Assembly (NCBI GenBank): GCA_023267475.1
Contig: JAHFND010000026.1
Location: forward strand, 1-7,206
DNA: 7,206 nt
Origin: a bacterium
GTDB taxonomy: Bacteria; Patescibacteriota; Minisyncoccia; Phycocordibacterales; UBA5272
Direction: 5' to 3'
The notes beneath the pieces are model-generated. The model worked only from the letters and a program-made list of their open reading frames with translations. It was not told where the DNA came from and made no database searches. The position numbers were made by a program, and so were the translations under genes. Of this stretch, positions 1 through 5,380 are shown in pieces (within the stretch, counting starts at the first letter, position 1; every line of letters begins with the position of its first letter).

Positions 1-38
1 ATTAAATAAAAAAGTAAAAATAATATTAGCACGCCAGC

Positions 39-172
39 GTCGTAAAGTACCAATGTAAGACATTGGGGTGCATGGTTCACAATGTCTCACATTGGCTACG
101 ATCTTTTACGACACAATAGAGCGGGCTTTAGAAGGCTCTATTATGTCGTAAAAGATATATTGTGCGACATTG
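39..172. repeat. Nest of three related repeat units forming two alternative hairpins
   Basis: A unit built as GTCGTAAA(A)G followed by ...ACATTG occurs at 39-65 (plus), 80-112 (inverted) and 145-172 (plus). Hairpin 1 pairs 39-46 with 105-112, and 50-65 with 80-95 (15 of 16 positions), closing a 14-nt loop. Hairpin 2 pairs 101-122 with 135-156 (21 of 22 positions), with a 12-nt loop. The two hairpins share 101-112, so they cannot form together. Neither strand has a T-run after the stems, so a plain intrinsic terminator is unlikely. The sequence is richer in G+C than its surroundings. A lone further match to the GTCGTAAAAG motif (9 of 10) lies at 276-285. The function is unknown: an intergenic mobile repeat, a recombination or protein-binding site, or a structured RNA are all possible. 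The pairing itself is directly visible. Confidence 0.85.
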
Positions 173-289
173 CCCTTATATCTGATTTGCCCCCCGCTAT
201 AGATAAATAAAGAGATTAAAGACTAATATAAATTAGTTACAAATAATTTTATTATTTGATTCCCTCACCTTCATCGACGTAAAAGTTTT
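173..289. other. AT-rich intergenic tail, no gene seen
   Basis: Together with 1-38 and the repeat nest, this makes a 289-base stretch without a gene. It holds only small AT-rich palindromes: 222-227 pairs with 232-237 (loop ATAA), and 241-247 pairs with 251-257 (loop TTT). There is no convincing terminator for the minus-strand gene that ends at 290. Confidence 0.6.
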
Positions 290-1573
290 TTAAATTGAAT
301 TCCCCGCTACGAATCCTGTAGTCCAGCAAAGTTGCAAACTATATCCACCGGACGGTCTGTCTATATTTAGTACATCTCCTACAATATATAGATTAGGTAT
401 GATACGTGATTCCATTGTTTTGAAGTTTACTTCCTTTAAATCGACTCCGCCTGATGACACTATCGCTTTATCTTCACTCAGAAGTTCTTTTACATGAAGT
501 GGTATTGATTTTAGAAATTGTACGAGCTTGATTCTGTCTTCACTACTTACACTGTGACTAAAAGTTTCCCCGTCAATTTTCGCTTGTTCAAGTAACGGTG
601 TTACAAGAGATGTCGGAATTAATTTTCCTAAAACATTTTTTAATTTTTTGTTACTATCTTCTACAAGTGTTCTTTGTAGCTGACTTTTAAGTTCTGGAAA
701 ATCAAGATGTGGAAATAAGTCCAAGATTATGGATACTTCGCCATACTTTAGTAACTCTCCGATTTCTCTACTCATATTTAGTACTGTAGGCCCACTCATT
801 CCAAAATGTGTAAACAAAATTTTCCCCTTATGAGATTCTTGTTTTTGATTATTTTGATATGTTGTTAATTTTATATCTGGCATTGAAAGCCCGCTTAGTT
901 TCTTTGTCCAAGTGTCAGTGAGTGCAACAGGAACAAGAGATACATCAGGTACTATGATATTGTGACCTAATTTATGAAGCCACTTGAAGCCATCTCCAGT
1001 AGACCCAGTTTCTGGACGTGATGTGCCACCTGTTCCGATTACACATTTCTTTGCATGAACAGTTACTCCATTTTTTATTTTGATATCAAAGAATCCAGTC
1101 TTTTTATTTATAGATATTCCAGTCACTGGACTGTTTGATTGAACGGTCACATTTCCTTTTATAAGATAATTATGTAATACATCCCACACTGATTGAGATG
1201 AGTTAGATACTGGGAATACTCTTCCTTCATTTTCTTCTTTAGTATTCATTCCATTCTTATGAAAGAAATCCAAAGTGTCTTCCACATTCCATTGTGAAAA
1301 AGCTGAAAATAAATACTGGTCATTCCCCTTGTATTTTGCAAGCATTATTCGGTTATCCTTTTTATTATTTGTTACATTACATCTACCACCACCTGTGATG
1401 AGTAATTTTTTACCAAGGGTGTCATTTTTTTCAAGTATTAAAACTTTCTTTCCTCTTTCACCTGCACGCCCTGCAGTCATCATCCCAGACGGCCCACCAC
1501 CAATGACAACAATATCCCAGATTATATTTTCTTGTGGGATTGTTTTCATATCGTCTAGTTTTGTTTTTGCCAT
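290..1573 (-). CDS. HI0933/YhiN-family FAD-dependent oxidoreductase (aminoacetone oxidase-like)
   Basis: A flavoprotein of 427 aa, close to the usual family length of about 400. The N-terminal Rossmann dinucleotide-binding motif GGGPSG is at residues 25-30, with the ribose-binding acid E48 at the end of the second strand (VLILEK). The family signature KKLLITGGGRCNVTN lies at 55-69. The C-terminal FAD-contact block (YIVGDVLNIDRPSGGYSLQ) is near 395-415. These motifs place it in the HI0933-like/TIGR00275 family, whose physiological substrate is mostly unsettled; 'aminoacetone oxidase' is a common database label. It is a cytosolic protein. The first ATG overlaps the end of rlmB by 19 nt. A second in-frame ATG, eight codons later at 1549, lies 6 nt past the rlmB stop and still leaves the whole Rossmann fold. 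Neither start has a Shine-Dalgarno, so the start is uncertain. It is probably cotranscribed with rlmB. The family call is firm; the reaction is not. Confidence 0.93.
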   Translation of the reverse strand: MAKTKLDDMKTIPQENIIWDIVVIGGGPSGMMTAGRAGERGKKVLILEKNDTLGKKLLITGGGRCNVTNNKKDNRIMLAKYKGNDQYLFSAFSQWNVEDTLDFFHKNGMNTKEENEGRVFPVSNSSQSVWDVLHNYLIKGNVTVQSNSPVTGISINKKTGFFDIKIKNGVTVHAKKCVIGTGGTSRPETGSTGDGFKWLHKLGHNIIVPDVSLVPVALTDTWTKKLSGLSMPDIKLTTYQNNQKQESHKGKILFTHFGMSGPTVLNMSREIGELLKYGEVSIILDLFPHLDFPELKSQLQRTLVEDSNKKLKNVLGKLIPTSLVTPLLEQAKIDGETFSHSVSSEDRIKLVQFLKSIPLHVKELLSEDKAIVSSGGVDLKEVNFKTMESRIIPNLYIVGDVLNIDRPSGGYSLQLCWTTGFVAGNSI

Positions 1574-2304
1574 TCGTAAAGTGTCACTGCGGTAGCATTT
1601 GATGCATTAAGTGATTCACACAACTCACTTGTTTTTATGGATAATTTGAAATCACAAAGTTCTAATGTCTTTTCTCTTATACCTGCACCTTCACTTCCAA
1701 TCACAAGCACAGTATTACTATCAAATTTCACTTCTTCTAATTTTGTATCACCATTCCCTGTTAATCCATAACTCCAGAATCCAACATCTTTTAATTTACG
1801 AAGTGTTGTATTTATATTCCCAATTCTTACTACTGGTATCGCGAAGTTCATACCAGAAGCAGCTTTAATAACTGTCCCGTTTAGCTGTACTTGGTCATGT
1901 TCTGGAAGAAGTACTGCATCTGCTCCGAACGCTACCGCACTACGAATTATCGCTCCTACATTGTGTGGGTCTTCTAATTCATCAAGTAAAACAAAGAGTG
2001 AATTTTTAGAATTATCTTTTGCTTTGTTTAAAACTTCTTCAAGTGGAGTGTACAAAATATTTTCTTTAAGTAGTGCACAGATTCCTTGGTGTACTGCATC
2101 ACGTCCTACCATAGATTCTATTTCTTCACGAGTTACTACGTCAAATGGAAGATTATTACTTTGAATAATCCCAGTAATGCTCGGGTCTTGTGATTTATCT
2201 TTAGTTAAAAATAATTTTTCTATAGAAAGTGTTCCACTACGTTTGTGGGCAAGTAGTGCTTCGTTTAGTGGATTTTTCCCGTATAAATAAACAGTGTTTT
2301 TCAT
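1555..2304 (-). CDS. rlmB: 23S rRNA 2'-O-ribose methyltransferase RlmB-like (SpoU/TrmH family)
   Basis: A 249-aa protein of normal length for RlmB, which methylates the ribose of G2251 (E. coli numbering) in the 23S rRNA P-loop using S-adenosylmethionine. The N-terminal substrate-binding domain opens with YGKNPLNEAL, as in TrmH/RlmB proteins, and carries VHQG at 71-74. The SPOUT (knotted) catalytic domain shows all three motifs: motif 1 DPHNVGAIIRSA (112-123, with N115 and R121), motif 2 VIGSEGAG (201-208), and motif 3 ESLNASNATAV (230-240, with N233, S235 and A237). Other SpoU-family members (TrmH, TsnR) share these motifs, so the exact target base is inferred from overall fit. The gene ends in TAG, showing that amber is a working stop in this genome. 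It is first in a two-gene unit with the overlapping flavoprotein and has a consensus-like promoter almost on top of its ATG. Confidence 0.92.
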   Translation of the reverse strand: MKNTVYLYGKNPLNEALLAHKRSGTLSIEKLFLTKDKSQDPSITGIIQSNNLPFDVVTREEIESMVGRDAVHQGICALLKENILYTPLEEVLNKAKDNSKNSLFVLLDELEDPHNVGAIIRSAVAFGADAVLLPEHDQVQLNGTVIKAASGMNFAIPVVRIGNINTTLRKLKDVGFWSYGLTGNGDTKLEEVKFDSNTVLVIGSEGAGIREKTLELCDFKLSIKTSELCESLNASNATAVTLYEWQKQN

Positions 2305-2342
2305 ATACTAGACATTATAGCATATTTATTGTATTTTACATA
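2305..2342 (-). promoter_or_regulatory. Promoter of rlmB, predicted near-leaderless
   Basis: On the minus strand, an extended -10 box TGCTATAAT occupies 2322-2314. A TATGTA lies 17 nt upstream (2342-2337) at the -35 position. The -10 ends only 9 nt before the ATG at 2304, so transcription should start within about three bases of the start codon. No Shine-Dalgarno is present. The same TATGTA plus TGCTATAAT combination with the same spacing precedes the gene at 5345. Confidence 0.75.
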
Positions 2343-2370
2343 GTTCTTTATTTTAATCTTTTGTCCCCTA

Positions 2371-2398
2371 TTTACTCTTTACAAAATAGGCGTATAAT
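2371..2398 (+). promoter_or_regulatory. Promoter of the 2459-2938 gene
   Basis: A perfect TATAAT lies at 2393-2398, with TTTACT (4 of 6 to TTGACA) at 2371-2376 and a 16-nt spacer. The predicted start near 2405 gives a leader of about 54 nt, unlike the leaderless layout of the minus-strand genes. It is divergent from the rlmB promoter. Confidence 0.6.
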
Positions 2399-2446
2399 TG
2401 CGAAAGTTGTAAAGGGAAGATGTAAATCATCAAAACCTGTTTTATC

Positions 2447-2461
2447 AAGGGGAAGCAATTG
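2447..2461 (+). promoter_or_regulatory. Strong ribosome binding site with TTG start
   Basis: AAGGGG at 2447-2452 lies 6 nt before the TTG at 2459-2461, an ideal spacing. This decides the TTG start over later ATG codons in the same frame. It is the only strong Shine-Dalgarno I found in front of a gene in this window. Confidence 0.7.
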
Positions 2462-2938
2462 AAAAATCGCAACAAAGGTAAAAAGAATCTGGTTCTCCGT
2501 CGTGGTCTGGTCAAACCTGGCATGGATGCAGAGAAACCAAGGAGTCCTGAGATGTGCCGGCGAGCTGATCGCAGGGTTATGCGCTTCATCATCTTGGCTG
2601 GTGTCTCAATCGACCAGATTTCCATTCAGATGGATGAATACTTCGTGCTTTTCGGAAACGGCACCGTTGTTTCCACCGAAAAGACAAGGAAAATCCGGGA
2701 TTGGATTGGAAAGTCCAAGACAAGGCGTAAGCTGTATGACACATGGAAATGCATGTTTCGCGATCTGACACCTGAGCAAATGCTTGAGAAGGCGAATTTC
2801 TGCCTCCCTCTTGCAGGAAAGTGGAAGTCACGTGACATTCGTCCTCCGGCATCAGAACTCGAAGTTAGCAGGCAAAAAGCGAAAGCGGTAGTCAGCCGTG
2901 GTCGCATAAATCATAGCGGCATGAGCGCGACGCTCTAA
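2459..2938 (+). CDS. Hypothetical basic protein, compositionally foreign
   Basis: A 159-aa protein that I do not recognise. The first 35 residues are rich in Lys and Arg and could bind nucleic acid. A short hydrophobic stretch (MRFIILAGVSI, about 41-51) is too short for a confident membrane helix. The middle section has several Trp and Lys/Arg residues, and the tail is again basic. The coding case is strong: promoter, leader with AAGGGG, TTG start, G/C-rich third codon positions, a TAA stop and a hairpin terminator 20 nt later. G+C is about 49% over its first 240 bases (117 of 240, hand count), against roughly 30-35% around it. It is the only plus-strand gene here and the only one with a strong ribosome binding site. 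I infer horizontal acquisition or an unusually highly expressed gene. It has no cysteine cluster, signal peptide or catalytic motif that I can name. Confidence 0.72.
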   Translation: MKNRNKGKKNLVLRRGLVKPGMDAEKPRSPEMCRRADRRVMRFIILAGVSIDQISIQMDEYFVLFGNGTVVSTEKTRKIRDWIGKSKTRRKLYDTWKCMFRDLTPEQMLEKANFCLPLAGKWKSRDIRPPASELEVSRQKAKAVVSRGRINHSGMSATL

Positions 2939-2958
2939 TCTGCTCAATTTTCAACCCC

Positions 2959-2983
2959 AAGGGGCTCTACGGAGCCCCTTTAA
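2959..2983 (+). terminator. Intrinsic terminator-like hairpin after the plus-strand gene
   Basis: A perfect 9-bp stem (2959-2967 AAGGGGCTC with 2972-2980 GAGCCCCTT) closes a TACG tetraloop, giving the very stable C(UACG)G form. It is followed by only a short T stretch, so termination may be partial. It lies between the convergent genes ending at 2938 and 2989 and may block read-through from both sides. Confidence 0.8.
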
Positions 2984-2988
2984 CGTTT

Positions 2989-3441
2989 CTACTGTAGTTT
3001 ATATATCGCACATTTTAAGAATAATTCTTGTCCTTCTAGAGATGATTCTTCTGCATATTTATTTGTAAATTTAGAGCAGTATGCATGCACCTCATCATTT
3101 TGCTCCACCATATTTTTATCTTCTAATGATTGTTCCCAATCTGATAAACATGTGCGATATGTTACACCATCTGGTTTATAAAATGGACATTTTTTTTCAA
3201 TGACTGAAGTTGCAAAGTTTACAAAGTCTTTATCTGTGATTGATGAATACAAATCATTATTCATATTTTTATAAATATCTCCAACATAATTTCCTACTTC
3301 TTCTTGGTTCATGTCTACAAAGTTTTTCGGAGTTATCTTATCGTGATAATACTTTGATATAGTCCATCCAAAAATAAACGCAATGAGAATAAGAAATATT
3401 GTTAGTAAATATTTTTTGATTTTAGGTATCTGTTCACTCAT
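2989..3441 (-). CDS. Small single-pass membrane protein with four extracytoplasmic cysteines
   Basis: A 150-aa protein of unknown family. A short, positively charged N-terminus (ending KIKK, residues 7-10) precedes one hydrophobic helix at about 11-28, so it is probably an uncleaved signal anchor with the remaining 120 residues outside the membrane. The outer part is acidic and polar and has exactly four cysteines (C85, C98, C122, C144), enough for two disulfides. No catalytic motif is visible. It lies directly downstream of lexA with a 16-nt gap that holds its own -10 box, so it may be transcribed both with lexA and on its own. Whether it belongs to the SOS response is unknown. The gene ends in TAG. 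Confidence 0.75.
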   Translation of the reverse strand: MSEQIPKIKKYLLTIFLILIAFIFGWTISKYYHDKITPKNFVDMNQEEVGNYVGDIYKNMNNDLYSSITDKDFVNFATSVIEKKCPFYKPDGVTYRTCLSDWEQSLEDKNMVEQNDEVHAYCSKFTNKYAEESSLEGQELFLKCAIYKLQ

Positions 3442-3454
3442 TAAGTGTAGTATA
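3442..3454 (-). promoter_or_regulatory. -10 box predicting a leaderless start for the 3441 gene
   Basis: TATACT (5 of 6 to consensus) occupies 3454-3449 on the minus strand, 7 nt before the ATG at 3441. There is no Shine-Dalgarno. It falls in the gap right after the lexA stop. A -35 element is not clear. Confidence 0.5.
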
Positions 3455-3457
3455 TAC

Positions 3458-4021
3458 CTATCTATAATATTTTCTGATTACTGCAGTGAGTACTGCCTCT
3501 ATTCTTAATTTTTCAGGGTCTGGGTATATTTTCTTGAAAGCTTTATTTGCAGGCACTAGTACTGGGCGTCCTCTCTCAACCTGGAAGTATTTCAAAGTAT
3601 ATTCAGTATCTACTAATGCTAAGACTATTTCTCCGACAAGTGGTTTTCTTCCACGCTCTACAAGGACGAAGTCTCCTGCGAATATTCCTGCGTCTTTCAT
3701 GGATTCACCCACCACTTCTATCATGTATGTCGGAGTTCTTTTTCTGATAAGCATTTTATCAAGAGAAATTAAATCCATTTCAGAGTGTTCTGCAGGTGAA
3801 GGGAATCCGGCTTGTACCGTTCCTAATTTCATTATCGTACCAGTTGATACCATGGATAGTCTTCGTCCTTCTTTTTTTAGTATTCCTTCCTCGATTAGTT
3901 TCTCTACTTTATAAGAAACTGTGTTTTTAGAAGCAACACCAAAAATCTTCTTCATCTCTTCGTATGTAGGTATTCTTTCGTGGGTAGCAAAGTATGTGAT
4001 TATTTTTTCTCTATCATCCAT
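3458..4021 (-). CDS. lexA: LexA-family SOS transcriptional repressor (S24 self-cleaving peptidase)
   Basis: A 187-aa protein taking the ATG at 4021 as the start. The N-terminal winged-helix region (about 1-60) has the LexA-like segment RIPTYEEMKKIFGVASKNTV, which fits DNA binding. The C-terminal S24 domain follows. The Ala-Gly scissile bond is A71-G72 (VQAG), the catalytic serine is S107 in VGESMKDAG, and the lysine is K144 in EYTLKYF. The cleavage region reads GFPSPAE, as in UmuD, so the peptidase half is UmuD-like while the protein keeps a DNA-binding domain. The expected role is to repress SOS genes until RecA filaments trigger self-cleavage. A TTG start seven codons earlier (4042) is rejected because it lies inside the operator palindrome; the ATG sits at the predicted transcription start. 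The palindrome in its promoter predicts autorepression. Confidence 0.93.
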   Translation of the reverse strand: MDDREKIITYFATHERIPTYEEMKKIFGVASKNTVSYKVEKLIEEGILKKEGRRLSMVSTGTIMKLGTVQAGFPSPAEHSEMDLISLDKMLIRKRTPTYMIEVVGESMKDAGIFAGDFVLVERGRKPLVGEIVLALVDTEYTLKYFQVERGRPVLVPANKAFKKIYPDPEKLRIEAVLTAVIRKYYR

Positions 4022-4056
4022 ATCTATAGTGTAGTAGAACAAATGTTCTACTACAA
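4022..4056 (-). promoter_or_regulatory. lexA promoter, predicted leaderless
   Basis: On the minus strand, TTGTAG (4056-4051) and TACACT (4033-4028) are separated by 17 nt. Six bases then lead to the ATG at 4021, so transcription should begin at or next to the A of ATG. The boxes are only moderate matches to consensus. The LexA-like operator covers the whole spacer and touches both boxes. Confidence 0.6.
4031..4054. promoter_or_regulatory. Candidate LexA (SOS) operator
   Basis: A perfect 24-bp palindrome with 11-bp arms (GTAGTAGAACA at 4031-4041, TGTTCTACTAC at 4044-4054) surrounds a 2-bp centre. Its core GAAC-N4-GTTC matches the LexA/DinR box type of Gram-positive bacteria. It sits between the -35 and -10 of lexA, a classic place for autorepression. 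I found no second GAAC-N4-GTTC in the window. Confidence 0.85.
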
Positions 4057-4072
4057 GTGGATAACTAAAAAA

Positions 4073-4345
4073 CTACTTTTTACCTTTATTTTTATCGCCT
4101 TTTATATTATTTATTTGTATTGGGCTTTGAATTCCTGGTGACCACTCTGCTTTTATTTCTCCGAATTTTCTTTCAAACTCAGACACGTTATAAGAAAGAG
4201 ATTGGACTAGACGTTTTGCATGTTGTGGAGTTAAAGCATAAGCACTTATCTCCTCTCCTGAAGCCAATGTAATCACAAAGAACTCAGCACTACTTGCAAT
4301 ATTTACGTTTTCACAAAATTTTTTTGGTATTTTATTAAAATCCAT
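4073..4345 (-). CDS. DUF3467-like small protein
   Basis: A 90-aa protein. Residues 13-64 resemble DUF3467. A beta-rich segment (EFFVITLASGEEISAYA, about 21-37) leads into LTPQHAKRLVQSLSYNVSEF and then a KFGEI end, matching the family pattern of TPxHAKxL, a helix, and FExxFG. The family has no settled function that I know of. The last 25 residues are polar and end in a Lys-rich tail. There is no signal peptide or membrane segment, so it is probably cytosolic. It lies 9 nt downstream of the membrane-protein gene and 51 nt upstream of the lexA ATG, and it ends in TAG. No Shine-Dalgarno is seen before its ATG. The family call rests on remembered pattern only. Confidence 0.7.
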   Translation of the reverse strand: MDFNKIPKKFCENVNIASSAEFFVITLASGEEISAYALTPQHAKRLVQSLSYNVSEFERKFGEIKAEWSPGIQSPIQINNIKGDKNKGKK

Positions 4346-4354
4346 ATTTTATTA

Positions 4355-4927
4355 TTATTTGTTAATTTTAGCACAATCAACACTCCACACACCCTCTGAT
4401 ATGCAATTTTTAAAATTAACAAATGGGGTAGTAGAAGCCATTATAATTTTGTTTACATCATCTTTTGAATAGTAGTTTTTCTTAATTGTATTTTTATCTA
4501 GATCTATAAAATATATACCTGATAATATAAATAAAATTGAAGCAAAAAATAATGTCCAAAAGTACGAAACAGGTTTCTCGTTGTTTATTATCTTTGAGAG
4601 AAATATTAAAAATAAAGTTAATGCTCCCAACATTATTAACGTGAATCCTGCTGCTGCATACCAAGTAATATCAGATTTGAACACCTGGATATCTACAGAT
4701 ACAAAAGTAAAGAGTGCAATAAAAAAAGCTAAAATTTCAATTATCCTTAGACTTTCTATATGAAGTTCTTTGTTTAGGTTATCTATTTTTTCTCTTAGTT
4801 CTAAGATATTTTTTTCGAATACTTCTAACCTTGAATCTGGAGGATTTAAAGGTGTCGTCCCAGTTGTGGAACTACCAACTTTTTTCGTTGTTAATTTATA
4901 TTTAGTAGTTTCTGGAGTTACTGGCAT
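4355..4927 (-). CDS. Three-helix membrane protein with N-terminal coiled coil, unknown function
   Basis: A 190-aa protein that I cannot assign. The first 30 residues are polar, rich in Thr, Ser and Pro, and probably disordered. Residues 33-60 form a likely coiled coil (VFEKNILELREKIDNLNKEL). Three hydrophobic segments follow at about 62-83, 89-113 and 121-142, the last two joined by a short loop. The tail of about 48 residues has two cysteines (C175, C185) that might form a disulfide if it is exposed outside the membrane. No enzyme motif is visible. It starts 7 nt after the DUF6941-like gene, with no Shine-Dalgarno and no clear promoter of its own, so it is most likely cotranscribed with that gene and the DUF3467-like gene downstream. 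Confidence 0.75.
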   Translation of the reverse strand: MPVTPETTKYKLTTKKVGSSTTGTTPLNPPDSRLEVFEKNILELREKIDNLNKELHIESLRIIEILAFFIALFTFVSVDIQVFKSDITWYAAAGFTLIMLGALTLFLIFLSKIINNEKPVSYFWTLFFASILFILSGIYFIDLDKNTIKKNYYSKDDVNKIIMASTTPFVNFKNCISEGVWSVDCAKINK

Positions 4928-4934
4928 ACAAAAA

Positions 4935-5345
4935 TTAAGATTGTCGTAGTTCTGCTGGGATTTTTATTTTCTTTATTTCATGGCCATTAACTATTATCTC
5001 TATAAAATAAACCCCTATACCAGGTAGTGGAAGTGTGGGTATTTCACCTATTATCCCATATGTTTTCTCTGCTACTGTTTGTTCTTCTGTGTTTTCAAAG
5101 ATTCTTTTTAAGAATTCTTGGTTGCCTTCCTTTTTTAGATTAATAGTTATACTAATTTGTTCTTGTAATGTTGATTTAAAATTACATACCCAATATATAT
5201 ATGGAGAAGAAAATATTTCGGTGTTGCCGTCACTGTTTGGAGGAAAAACTATTCTATCAAATAATCCTATTATATTTGGCTTATTTTCTTGTGTGATATT
5301 TATAAAATCACAAAGTAAAAAAAAGTTAAATTCTATTCCTTGCAT
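4935..5345 (-). CDS. DUF6941-like protein
   Basis: A 136-aa protein. The N-terminus (IEFNFFLLCDFINITQENKPNIIGLFDRI, residues 4-32, written here only to show the motif FLLCD...IIGLFDRI) matches the usual opening of DUF6941: a strand ending in CD, then a polar loop and an IGxFDxI strand. The rest alternates hydrophobic and polar residues like a beta sandwich (ISITINLKKEG; YFIEIIVNGHEIKKIKI). No catalytic residues, signal peptide or membrane helix are seen. The biochemical role of the family is not known to me. It has a near-consensus promoter inside the 3' end of the upstream nuclease gene, so it probably heads a unit with the membrane protein and the DUF3467-like protein. It overlaps nothing and is 7 nt from the next gene. 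Confidence 0.75.
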   Translation of the reverse strand: MQGIEFNFFLLCDFINITQENKPNIIGLFDRIVFPPNSDGNTEIFSSPYIYWVCNFKSTLQEQISITINLKKEGNQEFLKRIFENTEEQTVAEKTYGIIGEIPTLPLPGIGVYFIEIIVNGHEIKKIKIPAELRQS

Positions 5346-5380
5346 AGGGTAATTATAGCATTTTTTTCACTATATACATA
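5346..5380 (-). promoter_or_regulatory. Promoter of the 5345 gene, predicted leaderless
   Basis: The extended -10 TGCTATAAT occupies 5360-5352, with TATGTA 17 nt upstream (5380-5375). Exactly 6 nt separate the -10 from the ATG at 5345, so the transcript should start at the A of ATG. The TAA stop of the nuclease gene (5355-5353) lies inside the -10 box. Confidence 0.75.

Noticed and set aside
101..156. Intrinsic terminator for the flavoprotein transcript.
   Set aside because: The stem is long and AT-containing, and on the minus strand it is followed by mixed sequence rather than a T-run.
39..172. CRISPR array or integron attC sites.
   Set aside because: There are only three diverged copies in mixed orientation, with no equal-sized spacers and no GTT/AAC core sites. 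No cas or integrase gene is present.
1..290. RNA gene (tRNA, tmRNA or RNase P RNA) in the left intergenic region.
   Set aside because: No cloverleaf, CCA end or recognisable conserved core was found. Only the repeat hairpins are visible.
2502..2907. Overlapping open frames on both strands within the GC-rich gene.
   Set aside because: Only the 2459 frame has a promoter, ribosome binding site, sensible codon use and a terminator. The others are side effects of the higher G+C.
4022..4042. TTG at 4042 as the start of lexA, adding seven residues.
   Set aside because: It lies in the middle of the operator palindrome and upstream of the predicted transcription start. The ATG at 4021 sits 6 nt after the -10 box and gives a normal LexA N-terminus.
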